Below are positions 19,484 to 28,766 of a stretch of 64,000 nucleotides of DNA, piece by piece. The notes beneath the pieces are model-generated. The model saw only the letters and a program-made list of their open reading frames with translations, did no database searches and was not told the origin of the DNA. Source of the stretch: CAVVNC01 sp963750015 (lineage in GTDB: Bacteria > Desulfobacterota > Syntrophorhabdia > Syntrophorhabdales > WCHB1-27); NCBI GenBank assembly GCA_963750015.1, contig CAVVPU010000016.1, forward strand, positions 1-64,000. The letters are read 5' to 3'. Positions within the stretch are counted from its first letter, which is position 1; each line of letters starts with the position of its first letter. The position numbers and the translations under genes were made by a program.

Positions 19484-19545
19484 AGACCCACCATGACCGT
19501 CAGGAGATGAGGGATGTACGGCGTATGCCTACAGGAGGTTGAGAG

Positions 19546-20499
19546 ATGAAGGTCCTGGGACTTTCCTTCGGAAGAAAGATGCAAAACACCGAGGTCCTCG
19601 TAAAAGAGGCGCTTCGGGCTGCTGAGGAAGCAGGCGCCGGGGTGCGGATGATGCGGGCCCTCGATTTCGACATCAAGCCCTGCACCGGCTGCATCATGTG
19701 CGTACGAAGCCTTATGCGGGGCGGGCCGGGAAAGTGCGTCGTCAAAGACGACCTGCCTCTCATCGAGGAGGAATTGATGGAGTGCGACGCGCTCATCCTC
19801 GGGTCGCCGGTCTTCGTCCTCGCTCCCCACGGCCTTCTGAAGGTGATGAGTGACAGGCTCGGGCCGTCCCACGACTACGCATTTCGAATGTCGGCGAAAA
19901 AAATAAGGGAAAAAAAGGGTGAAGGTGCGGGTCCCGACGAAAGGTCGTTCAAGAAAAGGGTCGGCGCTTTCATCGCAGTCGGTGGGGCCGCAACGCCGAA
20001 CTGGCTCTCTCTCGGGCTTCCGCTCATGAATCTCTTCACCTTTTCGCCCCATATACAGGTGGTGGACCAGATGCAGGTCTCGGGAGTGACCCGTTGGGGC
20101 CATGTGGTAATGAATGATGGGGCTATGGCCAGGGCGAGGGCGCTGGGTCGCCATGTTGCGGCCGCCTCGGAACGACCGGAGGGCGATATTCCATGGATGG
20201 GCGACGAGCCGGGTACCTGCCCTGTCTGCCACTCCAATCTTCTCACCCTGTCAAAGAATAATCCCGTGGAATGCGCGATTTGCGGGATCAGGGGGGAGAT
20301 CAAGGTTGAAGACGGGCAGGTCTCGGTAATCTTCACCGAGGAGGAACAAAAGAAGTCAAGGCTGACAATCGCGGGCAAGCTCGAGCATTTCAATGAGGTG
20401 CGGGAGAACCAGATAATAGCCATGGCGAGGAAGGACTTGGCAGAGATTCCGGCTAAACTGAAGCAATATGAAGGCTATGGAGAACTACCGAAGGGATAG
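19546..20499 (+). CDS. Flavodoxin-fold iron-sulfur flavoprotein / NADPH-dependent FMN reductase-like protein
   Basis: A 317-residue protein. The N-terminal flavodoxin-like fold starts MKVLGLSFGR, with the cysteine cluster CTGCIMC (residues 46-52) typical of archaeal-type iron-sulfur flavoproteins, and GSPVFVLAPHGLLKVMSDR as the flavin-binding region. A zinc-ribbon-like pair, CPVCHSN and CAICG, lies near residues 225-248. AGGAGG precedes the ATG. It lies in the GntR-controlled operon and is probably a low-potential electron carrier or reductase for the pathway. The extra C-terminal ribbon is longer than in the minimal family. Confidence 0.83.
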   Translation: MKVLGLSFGRKMQNTEVLVKEALRAAEEAGAGVRMMRALDFDIKPCTGCIMCVRSLMRGGPGKCVVKDDLPLIEEELMECDALILGSPVFVLAPHGLLKVMSDRLGPSHDYAFRMSAKKIREKKGEGAGPDERSFKKRVGAFIAVGGAATPNWLSLGLPLMNLFTFSPHIQVVDQMQVSGVTRWGHVVMNDGAMARARALGRHVAAASERPEGDIPWMGDEPGTCPVCHSNLLTLSKNNPVECAICGIRGEIKVEDGQVSVIFTEEEQKKSRLTIAGKLEHFNEVRENQIIAMARKDLAEIPAKLKQYEGYGELPKG

Positions 20500-20519
20500 A
20501 TTGCAAAGGCTGGTGCACG

Positions 20520-21125
20520 ATGACACCGCGAGAACTGGAGGCAAAAGTTAACAGGATCAGCGACTTCATAGAAATATGCAACCTGCAGGGCAGGTACAAC
20601 CACTACCTCGGCACCAATCAGTACGACAAGATAATCGGGCTCTTTGCCGGGAAGACCCCGGGCGTGAAGATCGAACTGGCCGACAGCGGAGTCCACGAGG
20701 GGCTGGAGGCAATTATCAATCTTTTCACCCACCTCGGAAGGAGGTACCACATGGTTGGGGGCCTCGGCATTCACCTGCTCATGACCCCCGTCGTGGAGGT
20801 GAGCAGAGACGGGACGAGGGCACGGGGCATGTGGAATTCCTTCGGAACGAACACCCGCAAGGCAGCGGATGGGAAGCTCGGAGCCATGTGGCAGCTCGGC
20901 AAGTACGACCAGACCTTCATCAGGGAGGACGGAAAGTGGAAATACCTGGAGTTCAGGTGGTACGTGATATTCAGGACCCCCTATGAGAACGGCTGGGTAA
21001 AGACACCTATCGTCGGCGGCTTGCATGATGAGGGATTCCCCGACGTGGGCCCCCTCTACGCGCCCTACGATCCCTTCCTGGACTCAAACAGTTTCTTCCC
21101 TGCCCCTCCCGAGCCCGAGGAGTAG
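20520..21125 (+). CDS. SnoaL-like (NTF2-fold) protein
   Basis: A 201-residue protein matching the SnoaL-like domain: an N-terminal helix with CNLQGRYNHYLGTNQYDKI and a central strand-rich region ending GKWKYLEFRWYVIF. Members are small cyclases, isomerases, dehydratases or stress-binding proteins; the catalytic role here cannot be assigned. The C-terminal 40 residues are Pro/Phe-rich (APPEPEE end). The 21-base gap from the previous gene indicates one operon with the flavoprotein and the hydrolase. Confidence 0.72.
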   Translation: MTPRELEAKVNRISDFIEICNLQGRYNHYLGTNQYDKIIGLFAGKTPGVKIELADSGVHEGLEAIINLFTHLGRRYHMVGGLGIHLLMTPVVEVSRDGTRARGMWNSFGTNTRKAADGKLGAMWQLGKYDQTFIREDGKWKYLEFRWYVIFRTPYENGWVKTPIVGGLHDEGFPDVGPLYAPYDPFLDSNSFFPAPPEPEE

Positions 21126-21215
21126 AAAGGACGCTAAGGGATGAAATGGTTTCTTTCGCCCTCAACCAAAAAAACGAGTCACGATCCTATCTAACGTTCA
21201 TAACCGGAGAGAGAA

Positions 21216-22985
21216 ATGGCTGAAACGATAAGAAGAAAGGTAAGGTTCGGTGAAGAAGAGATCGAGGTGATCTTCAGGAAGACAAGAACGCCTGTTTCCG
21301 TCGAGGCTGCCAATGCATCCCCGGCAGGCTTCGAGGACGAGGAGAACCCGGAGGGAAAGCCCCGACACAGAACGGGCATGGGAATATGTCCCGACCTCAA
21401 TCGCCGCACGTACCTGCCGGAAAGCGACGTCGTCTGCGATCAAGACGTGCCGGTCACCCTGCGCGACGGAACCGTAATCTATGCCGATATCTACCGTCCG
21501 GTCGGGCAGAGCACTCTTCCCTGCATCGTATCGTGGAGCTATTTCGGGAAGCGCCCTTTCGAAGGGTTCGATGAATGGCAGATCATGGGCGTTCCCCCCG
21601 GAACCGTTTCCCGCATGGCTAAGTTCGAATCTGCCGACCCCGGCTACTGGTGCCGGCAGGGCTACGCCATTGCCAATGTCGACCCCCGCGGCACGGGCCA
21701 TTCCGAAGGCGACACAAACATGTTCGGAACTCAGGACGGTCGTGATGGCTACGACTTTGTCGAATGGCTGGCAACACAGCACTGGTCAAGCGGCAAGGTG
21801 GGCTTCTTCGGCAATTCCGGGGTCGCCATGCCTCAATGGAGGATAGCGGCCGAGCAGCCACCTCACCTCGCGTGCATCGCTCCCTGGGAAGGCACGGGCG
21901 ATCTCTACAGGGAGTCCCTCTTCGAGGGAGGCATCACTGCCCTTGGCTTCAACGACCACATAGTTAGCTCGCTCACTGGACCCGGTTTTGTCGACGATAC
22001 GGCGGCAATGGCACTCGAGTACCCATTCCTGAATGCCTACTGGGAGGACAAGATCCCGAGGTGGGAGAAGATCAGGATTCCCGTCTATACGACGGTGTGC
22101 TGGAACCATTTCCACTTGCGGGGCTCCATGGAGGGGTTCAGAAGGATCCGTTCCACAAAAAAGTGGTTGAGGGCCCACCGGGAGTTTGAATGGCCCGACA
22201 CGTACTCTAATTTCGCCCTGGAAGACCTTAAACGGTTCTTCGATCGGTATCTCAAGGATATTCGAAATGGCTGGGAGCTCACGCCAAGGGTCAGGATCGA
22301 GGTCATGGATGCCTATGAATTCAACTACCAGGCCAATCGAGCCGAAAAGGAGTTTCCCCTTGCGAGAACGGAGTATAAGAAGCTTTATCTCGATGCAGGC
22401 CATGGGTCGCTCTCCTTCGACCCGGTTGCCAAAAAAGGGAAGGTCGCCTATGAGGCAGAGACGGGGTTGACGACGTTTCAAATCAGGTTTGACGAAGACA
22501 CGGAGATAACCGGCTACATGAAGCTGCGCCTCTGGGCAGAGGCCGTGGGGAACGATGATATGGATATCTTCGCGACCATAAGAAAACTCGATGATAAAGG
22601 CGAGTGGCTGCCCGTTTCCGTGCTGGGAGAGCCGCATCCGGGCGCCTGGGGCAAGATCCGGGTATCGCGCCGGGCTTTGGACGAGAAGCTTTCGACTCAT
22701 TTTCAGCCGGTCCAGGCCCACCGCCATGACGAAAAGCTCAAAGCCGGCCAGATAGTTCCCGTCGAAATAGAGATATGGCCGCACAGCCGGATTTGGCACA
22801 AGGGGCAGCACCTGCAGGTAGTCTTGTCGGGCCATTACATCCGCGACGGGTGGTTCGAGCCTCTTTCATGGGAGCTCAGCAACAAGGGCAGCCATGTAAT
22901 TCACGCGGGAGGAGAGTATGACTCTTATCTCCAGATACCTGTCGTTCCTGCGAGATACCGGGCAGGAGATTACGTCTGCCGGTGA
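21216..22985 (+). CDS. CocE/NonD-family serine hydrolase (X-Pro dipeptidyl-peptidase-like)
   Basis: A 589-residue alpha/beta hydrolase. DVPVTLRDGTVIYADIYRP near residue 75 is the family opening and VDPRGTGHSEG is the oxyanion-region motif. The nucleophile elbow is GFFGNSGVA, where most members have G-x-S-Y-x-G, so Ser is kept but the next residue is Gly. A C-terminal jelly-roll domain (from about residue 380) ends the protein. GGAGAGAG precedes the ATG. Known members cleave esters or amides (cocaine, glutaryl-amides) or X-Pro peptides; here an ester or amide of an aromatic acid would fit the operon, but that is inference. Confidence 0.85.
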   Translation: MAETIRRKVRFGEEEIEVIFRKTRTPVSVEAANASPAGFEDEENPEGKPRHRTGMGICPDLNRRTYLPESDVVCDQDVPVTLRDGTVIYADIYRPVGQSTLPCIVSWSYFGKRPFEGFDEWQIMGVPPGTVSRMAKFESADPGYWCRQGYAIANVDPRGTGHSEGDTNMFGTQDGRDGYDFVEWLATQHWSSGKVGFFGNSGVAMPQWRIAAEQPPHLACIAPWEGTGDLYRESLFEGGITALGFNDHIVSSLTGPGFVDDTAAMALEYPFLNAYWEDKIPRWEKIRIPVYTTVCWNHFHLRGSMEGFRRIRSTKKWLRAHREFEWPDTYSNFALEDLKRFFDRYLKDIRNGWELTPRVRIEVMDAYEFNYQANRAEKEFPLARTEYKKLYLDAGHGSLSFDPVAKKGKVAYEAETGLTTFQIRFDEDTEITGYMKLRLWAEAVGNDDMDIFATIRKLDDKGEWLPVSVLGEPHPGAWGKIRVSRRALDEKLSTHFQPVQAHRHDEKLKAGQIVPVEIEIWPHSRIWHKGQHLQVVLSGHYIRDGWFEPLSWELSNKGSHVIHAGGEYDSYLQIPVVPARYRAGDYVCR

Positions 22986-23049
22986 ACGCTAAATAATCCG
23001 CTGCTGGGGCGGCATAGTCTTTTGTTTGAAGGCCGCCTCCAGGTCAATC

Positions 23050-23252
23050 TCTTTCAACCGTCACAGCGTTCTCGCGTCGCTCCTTGTAAGCGGGATACCT
23101 GACCAGGTGAAAGACTACTGCCGGAGGACTATCGAATATCGTCGGCAAAGACGGTGGATACATAATGAGCTTCGGCGGCCGTCATGGACGGTTCAAGACC
23201 GAAGAACGTAAGGACCATGGTGGACGCTACGAGGGAGTGCGGGGTGTATTGA
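23050..23252 (+). pseudogene. Remnant of a uroporphyrinogen decarboxylase-family gene (C-terminal end)
   Basis: In two frames the translation spells the end of a URO-D / corrinoid methyltransferase family protein: SLLVSGIPDQVKDYCRR, then VGKDGGYIMSFGG, then RPKNVRTMVDATRECGVY and a stop at 23,250-23,252. At least two frameshifts are needed and nothing of the N-terminal part is seen. It may be a relic of a methyltransferase gene lost when the mobile region formed. The rest of 22,986-23,535 shows no gene. Confidence 0.6.
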
Positions 23253-23633
23253 GAAGAGGGGCAGTTACGTGGCCTTTGAAGTGATCGAGAAGGAGATCGA
23301 GATGCCCAGGTCCGGTTCATCATGATAGTCATATGTGGAAGGAAGTCCCTCTTTGTATCAGCCGAGTCTCTATAGGTGACAGGCCAGAAAAAAGTCCATG
23401 TGTGACAGAATCCAATTCCCCTCGCAAACGCGGCTGCTGAAAGGAGCCGCAGTGGTAGTCCGAACGAGCCTAACCTTACCCTAACCGTAGCTGCATCGGA
23501 TCGCTGAGACTGCTATGTCCCGATGGCTCGCGACCTTATCGCCTTTTGATGGTAATCTTCAGTTGCTTCCTGCCTGAGCGGATGCAATAATTGTAGGTGG
23601 AGTCGCGGAGAGCGAAATCTTCACCCGTTATCA

Positions 23634-25014
23634 CTGCTGTCCAAGATAATCCAAAACCGGCCTCGACCCCCTTATAAACAAGGCTTTTGGACGAGTAATT
23701 CCCTCGATTCCGGATGAGGTTGGTGTGCTCTCCGCTTTGGCATGTGGGCTCCTGCTGTCCAATATGCTAAAACCCCAATGCAAGCTGCTCCCCTGTCGGG
23801 ACCACGGGCGGCACCTCGTAGGGGCTGTCGATCCATGCCCACAAGTCCCTGTAGGTGAAGAGGTTGTATCGCAGCATGGCGACCAGGTCTGAAAGGGACC
23901 AACCGAAGCTCGATCGGAACTTGAGATATTTTAGAAGGAGGAGGGCGATCAGCGCTGTCCATATCTGTGTCTTCAGAGCGTTCGGAGAGGTCCCGACGAA
24001 TGTCTTGATCTTCAAGTTCTGCTTGATCGTCTTGAAGAATATCTCGATCTGCCAGCGGTCCTTGTAGGCGGCGGCGATGGTGGTAGGACCGAAAAAGAAG
24101 TGGTTGGTGAGAAGGACGATATTTTCTCCCTTTTCCTCGTTCCACACCTCGATCCTCCGGAGCCCGAAGGGATAGCGCCGCTTCGAGTGACGACCTCTAA
24201 AGACGATGGTCTCGTCCTTAAGGATGTTCCGGTGCCCCGGGACTTCCCTCGTCCCTACGACTTCATAATCGGCATTGCCTTTCTCCCGCGTCACGAAAAA
24301 GACTCCTTCGTTCGTCCAGCGGGCAAAGAGGGCATAATCCGTATAGGCCCGGTCGCACACCACGATGGATCCTCTCGGGAAGGAGAGCCCCTGCGCTATG
24401 GTGACCTCGTGGACGCTCCCTTCCGTTATATGGGCAAAAACGGGGAGATAGCCGTCATGGTCGAGGAGGAGATGGAGCTTGACCGCCCCCTTCGTCCGAC
24501 GGAAGGTGGCCCAATCGAAAAGGGAGGCGCAGAGGTCGATCACGGAGGCGTCCAGGCTGAAGAGCTTGTTCTTGAAGCGGAACTTCTTCTTTGGCGCAAT
24601 GGCCCTGCACTTATAGAGAAGCTGATAGAACACCTTCTCGTAGAGCTGCCACGGACGCTTCTCGTTCGCATAGGCGAGCGTGGATCGCGAGGGGGCGGAA
24701 TCTATGCCCAGGTGCTTGAGCTTCCCGAGGCAGCTTGAGAGACCTCCGGTGATCTCCCGCAGTGATCGGGCCTGGCCCAATTGGCAGAAGAGCATGGCGA
24801 CGAACTGGCTCCAACAGGTAAACCCCTTTGCCCCTTTCTCGCTCTGTGTCTCCTTCACAGCAGAGTAGAATTCGCACTTCGGGAATACGTGTAGAAGCTG
24901 GCCAAATATGCTGCTAAACTGGTTCATGGGCGCCCCCTCAGGTCTTATTTGTTTCTCGCGATCAAATTCTACCTGTTCGGGGCCGCCCTCCAAAAGCTAT
25001 TTTGGACAGATGTG
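23634..25014 (-). mobile_element. IS4-family insertion sequence with 11-base target duplication
   Basis: The element is 1,381 bases long and flanked by direct copies of ACCCGTTATCA at 23,623-23,633 and 25,015-25,025, a length usual for IS4-family elements. The ends share an imperfect inverted repeat around CTGTCCAA-ATA. One intact transposase gene lies inside. The intact duplication implies a recent insertion. Confidence 0.85.
23767..24927 (-). CDS. IS4-family DDE transposase
   Basis: About 386 residues from the ATG at 24,927 (MNQFSSIFGQLL), which follows GAGGGGG. The catalytic triad is visible as LDASVID, VVCDRAYTDY and the Y-(2)-R-(3)-E-(6)-K signature in YKDRWQIEIFFKTIKQ. The N-terminal DUF4372-like region contains GFTCWSQFVAMLFCQL. 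The frame is intact, so the element may be active. An in-frame upstream ATG would add 22 residues. Confidence 0.93.
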   Translation of the reverse strand: MNQFSSIFGQLLHVFPKCEFYSAVKETQSEKGAKGFTCWSQFVAMLFCQLGQARSLREITGGLSSCLGKLKHLGIDSAPSRSTLAYANEKRPWQLYEKVFYQLLYKCRAIAPKKKFRFKNKLFSLDASVIDLCASLFDWATFRRTKGAVKLHLLLDHDGYLPVFAHITEGSVHEVTIAQGLSFPRGSIVVCDRAYTDYALFARWTNEGVFFVTREKGNADYEVVGTREVPGHRNILKDETIVFRGRHSKRRYPFGLRRIEVWNEEKGENIVLLTNHFFFGPTTIAAAYKDRWQIEIFFKTIKQNLKIKTFVGTSPNALKTQIWTALIALLLLKYLKFRSSFGWSLSDLVAMLRYNLFTYRDLWAWIDSPYEVPPVVPTGEQLALGF

Positions 25015-25025
25015 ACCCGTTATCA

Positions 25026-25513
25026 ACATTTCGCGCCCGTCTAGCTTCCTGAAGTCGCGCCCTGGTGTTTTTCAACCCCCAGCCCCGGATTATGGACGCA
25101 AAAAGGACGTCATGGAGACCGTCCTGAAAGTTGTCGTAATCCTGCGATTACGCCCTGTTGTTGCCTCACTTCTGAGGTGTTGGTAGCCCCCGGGTACGGG
25201 GTATTAGGGACGGTAGCGGTCGATCGACCTTACGGTTTTCCGGGAGGATGCCTCTCTGATCTAGTGAGCCAAGGTCCTCATTATGAAGTTTTGCCTTGGA
25301 CAAGCTCCCTCCATTTTGGAAAAGCTTATACTCCCGCCGTTGTCGCCGGATAACCGGTATTAGTGTGTGTTGGTCGCACACGGATCACTGCGCTCCGTGC
25401 GTATTGTCTGCCAAGAAACTGGCTGTTTCGAAAAACCTACAAAAGTGACTCCCATCTGCCTCTCTATTACTTGAAGCCCAAATAAGAGTCTTCCGTTCTT
25501 TCGACGTCGATGG
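25026..25513. other. Intergenic region between IS4 element and conjugation-type cluster
   Basis: The first 35 bases complete repeat copy D. The rest shows no gene I can support. A short GC-rich stretch near 25,180-25,200 and a low-GC patch follow. This is the left edge of the conjugation-related segment. Confidence 0.45.
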
Positions 25514-26239
25514 TCACTGCCACATCTTCTCCCGGGCAATGGTCCGTTTTGCCCTCCTGCCCCCGATCACGATCCCCACCCACGGCACCGCGATCATGAG
25601 GGAGGTAGAAAGAAAGACGAAGGACGTCGAGGTGAGCAACACGGGCTTCGCCGTCATGATGAACCGGTATGCCTCATCCAGGGTCTCGTAGCTCACGTAG
25701 GGATAGAACTTCAGGAGATACCTCGCGACCCTCCCTTCCTGGAGCACGGTCGCATAGAGGCTGTTGTAGATGATGGTCGCGAGGATGAGCTTGAGGCCCG
25801 CCGCGAACATGAGGCCGAAGACGAGATAGTTGATTGCCCTCTTCGTGAGGCGCCCCGCGTAGAACTTGCCGATGTGGGTGACGATGAGGCTGTACCCCAT
25901 GCCGAACGAGAGGGCGAGCACAACCGCGAAGGCCTGGTCGAAAAAGCCAAAGGCGTAGGAGCCGAAGATGGGGATGAACCTCTCCACGACCCCGACCAAC
26001 AAAGGAGTGAGAGGTATGCTGATGAGCGCCGAGATCGCAGCCCCTTTGAGCCCGACCTCCGAGATGAGCATCTTACCCTTGAGGGTGAGGAGGTTGTCGG
26101 GCAGCTCGTACCCGTCCTTCTCGGCGAGGTAGTAGTTCTGGACGATGGAAACGACATCGAGAAAGCTCTTCGGCCTGATCGAGCCCTGGATGCCGATGGG
26201 GGTGACGTCATGTCCCGTGCGATCGCCGTCTTTTGCCAT
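25514..26239 (-). CDS. Multi-spanning membrane protein of unknown function in the conjugation cluster
   Basis: A 241-residue protein with about four to five hydrophobic segments (for example LKGAAISALISIPLTPLLVG, then AFAVVLALSFGMGYSLIV). The N-terminal 50 residues are soluble. The ATG at 26,239 follows GGTGGTAAG and lies next to the stop of the small upstream gene. I do not recognise the family. It is the last gene of a leftward run with the HD-domain and small membrane protein genes, so a role in mating-pair formation or surface exclusion is possible but only by position. Confidence 0.7.
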   Translation of the reverse strand: MAKDGDRTGHDVTPIGIQGSIRPKSFLDVVSIVQNYYLAEKDGYELPDNLLTLKGKMLISEVGLKGAAISALISIPLTPLLVGVVERFIPIFGSYAFGFFDQAFAVVLALSFGMGYSLIVTHIGKFYAGRLTKRAINYLVFGLMFAAGLKLILATIIYNSLYATVLQEGRVARYLLKFYPYVSYETLDEAYRFIMTAKPVLLTSTSFVFLSTSLMIAVPWVGIVIGGRRAKRTIAREKMWQ

Positions 26240-26240
26240 C

Positions 26241-26502
26241 TTACCACCCGAAGGCGAGCCGGGTGATGCAGCTCCCGTACGCGATGGCCACGGCCACGAA
26301 GAAGAAGATGACGCCGGGGACCACCTGCTGCCTGTATACCCCGACAAAGAAGGAGAGCGCAAGGGCGGCCGATGCGAGGAAGCGGGCCCAGAACCCCTCG
26401 AGCACGGATGCGAAGATGTGCTGCCATATGAGGGCATATGCATCGGCTGCTCATGTACGTGAGGGGGTTGAGATAGTCGATGAGGCTTGTGGCATGGATC
26501 AT
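26241..26502 (-). CDS. Small membrane protein, frameshifted
   Basis: An ATG at 26,502 overlaps the stop of the preceding HD gene (ATGA). The first residues are MIHATSLIDYLNPLTYM. At about 26,445 the frame shifts by one base to continue ALIWQHIFASVLEGFW and two hydrophobic helices (ASAALALSFFVGVY, GVIFFFVAVAIAYG), ending AFGW at 26,241. The intact product would be about 87 residues, the size and topology of pilin-like or VirB3/TraL-like components, but no motif settles this. Confidence 0.55.
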
Positions 26503-27748
26503 AGCGGTTTCACTCCTGTCAGTAGGGGGGGATGGTCCTTCAGGCGCGCCTCGAACTGCCCGTGATCGTCGAAGGCGGTTGCCTTGAACGGTGTGAGATA
26601 AAGCCTTTTCTTCGCCGGCTTCACGCTGAGCTCGTACCTCCGATGAGGGTAGTCCACGCCCAGCTCGTCTCCGAGTATATCGAGAGGCCGGAGGAGCTTG
26701 AGGATCTTTAAGAGCGCGCTATCCCGGTCGGATTCCCGGAAGAGCTCTATGTCGATCACGTTCTTTTCAAGCGCCATCTCCTGGGCGGTCGAATAGAGAA
26801 AGCCGGGATCGAAGTAGACAATGCCGTCAAAGGTGAAGGCCTGCAAGGCATTCCCCGTCTGGGTGACGTTCACCTGCCGCCCTATCCTATCCAGATACTC
26901 CACGACATCGAACCACTCGGCGATGAGCGTGATCTTCCCTTTTCTGTTCGCTCCCGCGACCTCGAGCTCCCGCGCCTTCCCGTCCGCCTCCTTGAGCATC
27001 ACGGCAGCCTGATCCTTTACCGCATGGTGGTGCTCCCGTATCGCCTGGAGGGCGACGCCCAGGGTATGGGAGCTTTTGAGGTCCGGGAAGAGATCCATCA
27101 CTATGGCCTCGCTCGTCACCGGATGGTCGGCCTTCGCGTACGTGCCGCCGCCCCGAAAGTCGGGGATCTTTCCCAGATCGTGGCCGAGTGCGGCGATGAG
27201 CATCACCGTCACATAGGCGACGGGTTTCTCTCCATACCGGTCGTGGAGGATCTGCATGGCGATCCGGGCCGTCCGGAACGTGTGGTCCCGGAGGGATACG
27301 CCGGCGAGGATCTCCTCGATCCTCGGGACATCGTCTCTTTCCGTGTCGTAGTCCTGCCGCACGATGGAGGGACACCCCCCATGCTCCTTAAGGATGCCTA
27401 CCATGGCCTTGATTCCTGTCAGCGCTTTGTCCCGTTCCAGAAGATCGCGGTACGGCTCGATGACATCACTGTAGAAGGCGCTCGTCGCGACCTCGACGGA
27501 GGCGGGGTCTGTCTTTGGTTCGGGCCGATCGGGCCTGATCCTCGGGGGCTTTCCACGACGGGCGCCACCTCGATGATTCTCGGTGCGGGGGGAAACTCGC
27601 GCGGTCCTTTGGGGATGGCGTCCATGAAGGAGTTGTTGTACCTGATCCACACGGTGGACAGCTCGGCGAGGGTAACGGAGATCGTCTCTTCCGGAACGGC
27701 CTCCTTCTCCCGGAGAATGGCGATGATCGTCTTTAAGGTCTCAAACAC
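26499..27748 (-). CDS. HD-domain protein of the conjugation cluster, frameshifted
   Basis: A product of about 415 residues if one frameshift at about 27,545 (beside a run of five G/C) is repaired. The N-terminal 65 residues (MFETLKTIIAILREKEAV) and the main part are in adjacent frames. The HD phosphohydrolase motif is ALGHDLGKIPDF, with a preceding His in LRDHTFRTARIAM and following EHHHAVKD. Metal-binding HD domains occur in MobH-type relaxases, whose N-terminal region is HD-like; here no helicase or TraI_2 C-terminal signature is visible, so relaxase identity is unproven. It overlaps both neighbours by a few bases. Confidence 0.72.
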
Positions 27749-28232
27749 GGGAGGCCTCCTGCAGCAGGCCCGAGAGCTTGTCCATGATCACCCTGCCCTG
27801 GGATTCGGAGAGATCGAACACCGATCTCTTGCCGGGAACGATGCGGTCCCCTTCCCTCTTGAAGGAAGAGAGCTCGTAGAGGAGGTCGGCGGCGTTCACC
27901 GTGCGCTTGGCAGCAACGGTATCGAGAAAGTAGAGGAGCTTGTCCTCGAAGTCGGTGGAGACAACGATATCCATTGTCTCCTTTTCCATGAGGAGGAAGA
28001 GCTTGCGTGCGATGAAACTCTTTTTCGGCGCATGGAGGAGAAAGCTCAGGTTCTTCCCCAGGGCGAGGGAATCGATGGCCGCGTGGATCTTGAAGCCTTC
28101 GAGGCTCACGGTCTTTGTCTTCCCCTTGTACTTCCTGAGTTCTTCGACTCCCTCGGTCGTGGGGATCTCCACCCTCACCGAGATATGCTTTTTGTTCACC
28201 GTGAAGCTCGCGACCCGTCCCGTCGTTCTCAT
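27741..28232 (-). CDS. Conserved-looking protein of unknown function
   Basis: A 163-residue soluble protein, start ATG at 28,232 overlapping the NusG-like gene's stop (ATGA) and ending 8 bases inside the next gene. It is rich in Lys/Leu, with a segment KTKTVSLEGFKIHAAIDSLA and a helical C-terminus (QGRVIMDKLSGLLQEASRV). No known domain recognised. Translational coupling on both sides ties it to the NusG-like and HD genes, so it is likely a module-specific accessory protein. Confidence 0.7.
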   Translation of the reverse strand: MRTTGRVASFTVNKKHISVRVEIPTTEGVEELRKYKGKTKTVSLEGFKIHAAIDSLALGKNLSFLLHAPKKSFIARKLFLLMEKETMDIVVSTDFEDKLLYFLDTVAAKRTVNAADLLYELSSFKREGDRIVPGKRSVFDLSESQGRVIMDKLSGLLQEASRV

Positions 28233-28651
28233 AGGCCTTCCGGAGCGTGGCAGATCTCCACATCGCACAGAGGGACCTCCACACGCTTCAGGTACCCGAA
28301 GGTCTCCGCGTGGACCGTCACCATGTCGCCCTTTATGCGGCTCACGACCCCCACGGCCCCCGCCCACTGTCCGGAGCGGATACGAACGAGCTTATGGAGC
28401 AAGGGTGTGTCGTTGTCGGAGGGGATGCGGTCGGGCATGGTAAGGAGTTCATCCGCGACTTCGGAGGAGATCTCCGAGATATTGAGGATGTAGCCCGTCA
28501 CCGTATCGCGGCGCCGTATCTCGTAGCACGCGGGGTCGTCGGTGAGGAGGTACTCGGTGAGTGTGGCCCGTTGAGTGGTGAGGCCGTGGCGGGCAAGAAG
28601 CTCCCCGATCTTCTTTTCCTTCCCTTTAAGGACCTGGATCAGATAGGGCAT
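28229..28651 (-). CDS. NusG-like transcription elongation factor, specialised paralogue
   Basis: A 140-residue protein with a C-terminal KOW domain (VRIRSGQWAGAVGVVSRIKG) typical of NusG/RfaH. The N-terminal part (MPYLIQVLKGKEKKIGELL) resembles a NusG N-terminal domain but is short and lacks the usual W-Y opening. RfaH-like paralogues (ActX, TaA, LoaP) are known to sit at the head of long horizontally acquired operons, including conjugation operons. Here the gene heads the HD-gene run, so operon-specific antitermination is a reasonable hypothesis. Confidence 0.72.
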   Translation of the reverse strand: MPYLIQVLKGKEKKIGELLARHGLTTQRATLTEYLLTDDPACYEIRRRDTVTGYILNISEISSEVADELLTMPDRIPSDNDTPLLHKLVRIRSGQWAGAVGVVSRIKGDMVTVHAETFGYLKRVEVPLCDVEICHAPEGL

Positions 28652-28766
28652 GGTTCACCTCAAGGCGCAGAGAAGTAACTGAAGTGATATTACTTTAGAG
28701 TCGGAGGGAGTCTTCGTCTGCAATCATACTTGGCAAATAGTCTGAATTTATGTTAAGTATAATTGC

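Larger units (their letters stand above)
23536..25060 (-). repeat. Dispersed repeat, copy D, split by an IS4-type element
   Basis: Right part 25,015-25,060 and left part 23,536-23,633 form one repeat once the IS (23,634-25,014) and one copy of the 11-base duplication are removed. The restored minus-strand frame is the best-preserved copy: RDFRKLDGRE, then MLITGEDFALRDSTYNYC, then a basic tail ending IKRR and a stop at 23,536. The ATG is at 25,029. Confidence 0.78.

Noticed and set aside
25166..25381. A 71-codon minus-strand frame near the IS4 element
   Set aside because: No ribosome site, no domain; may be debris.
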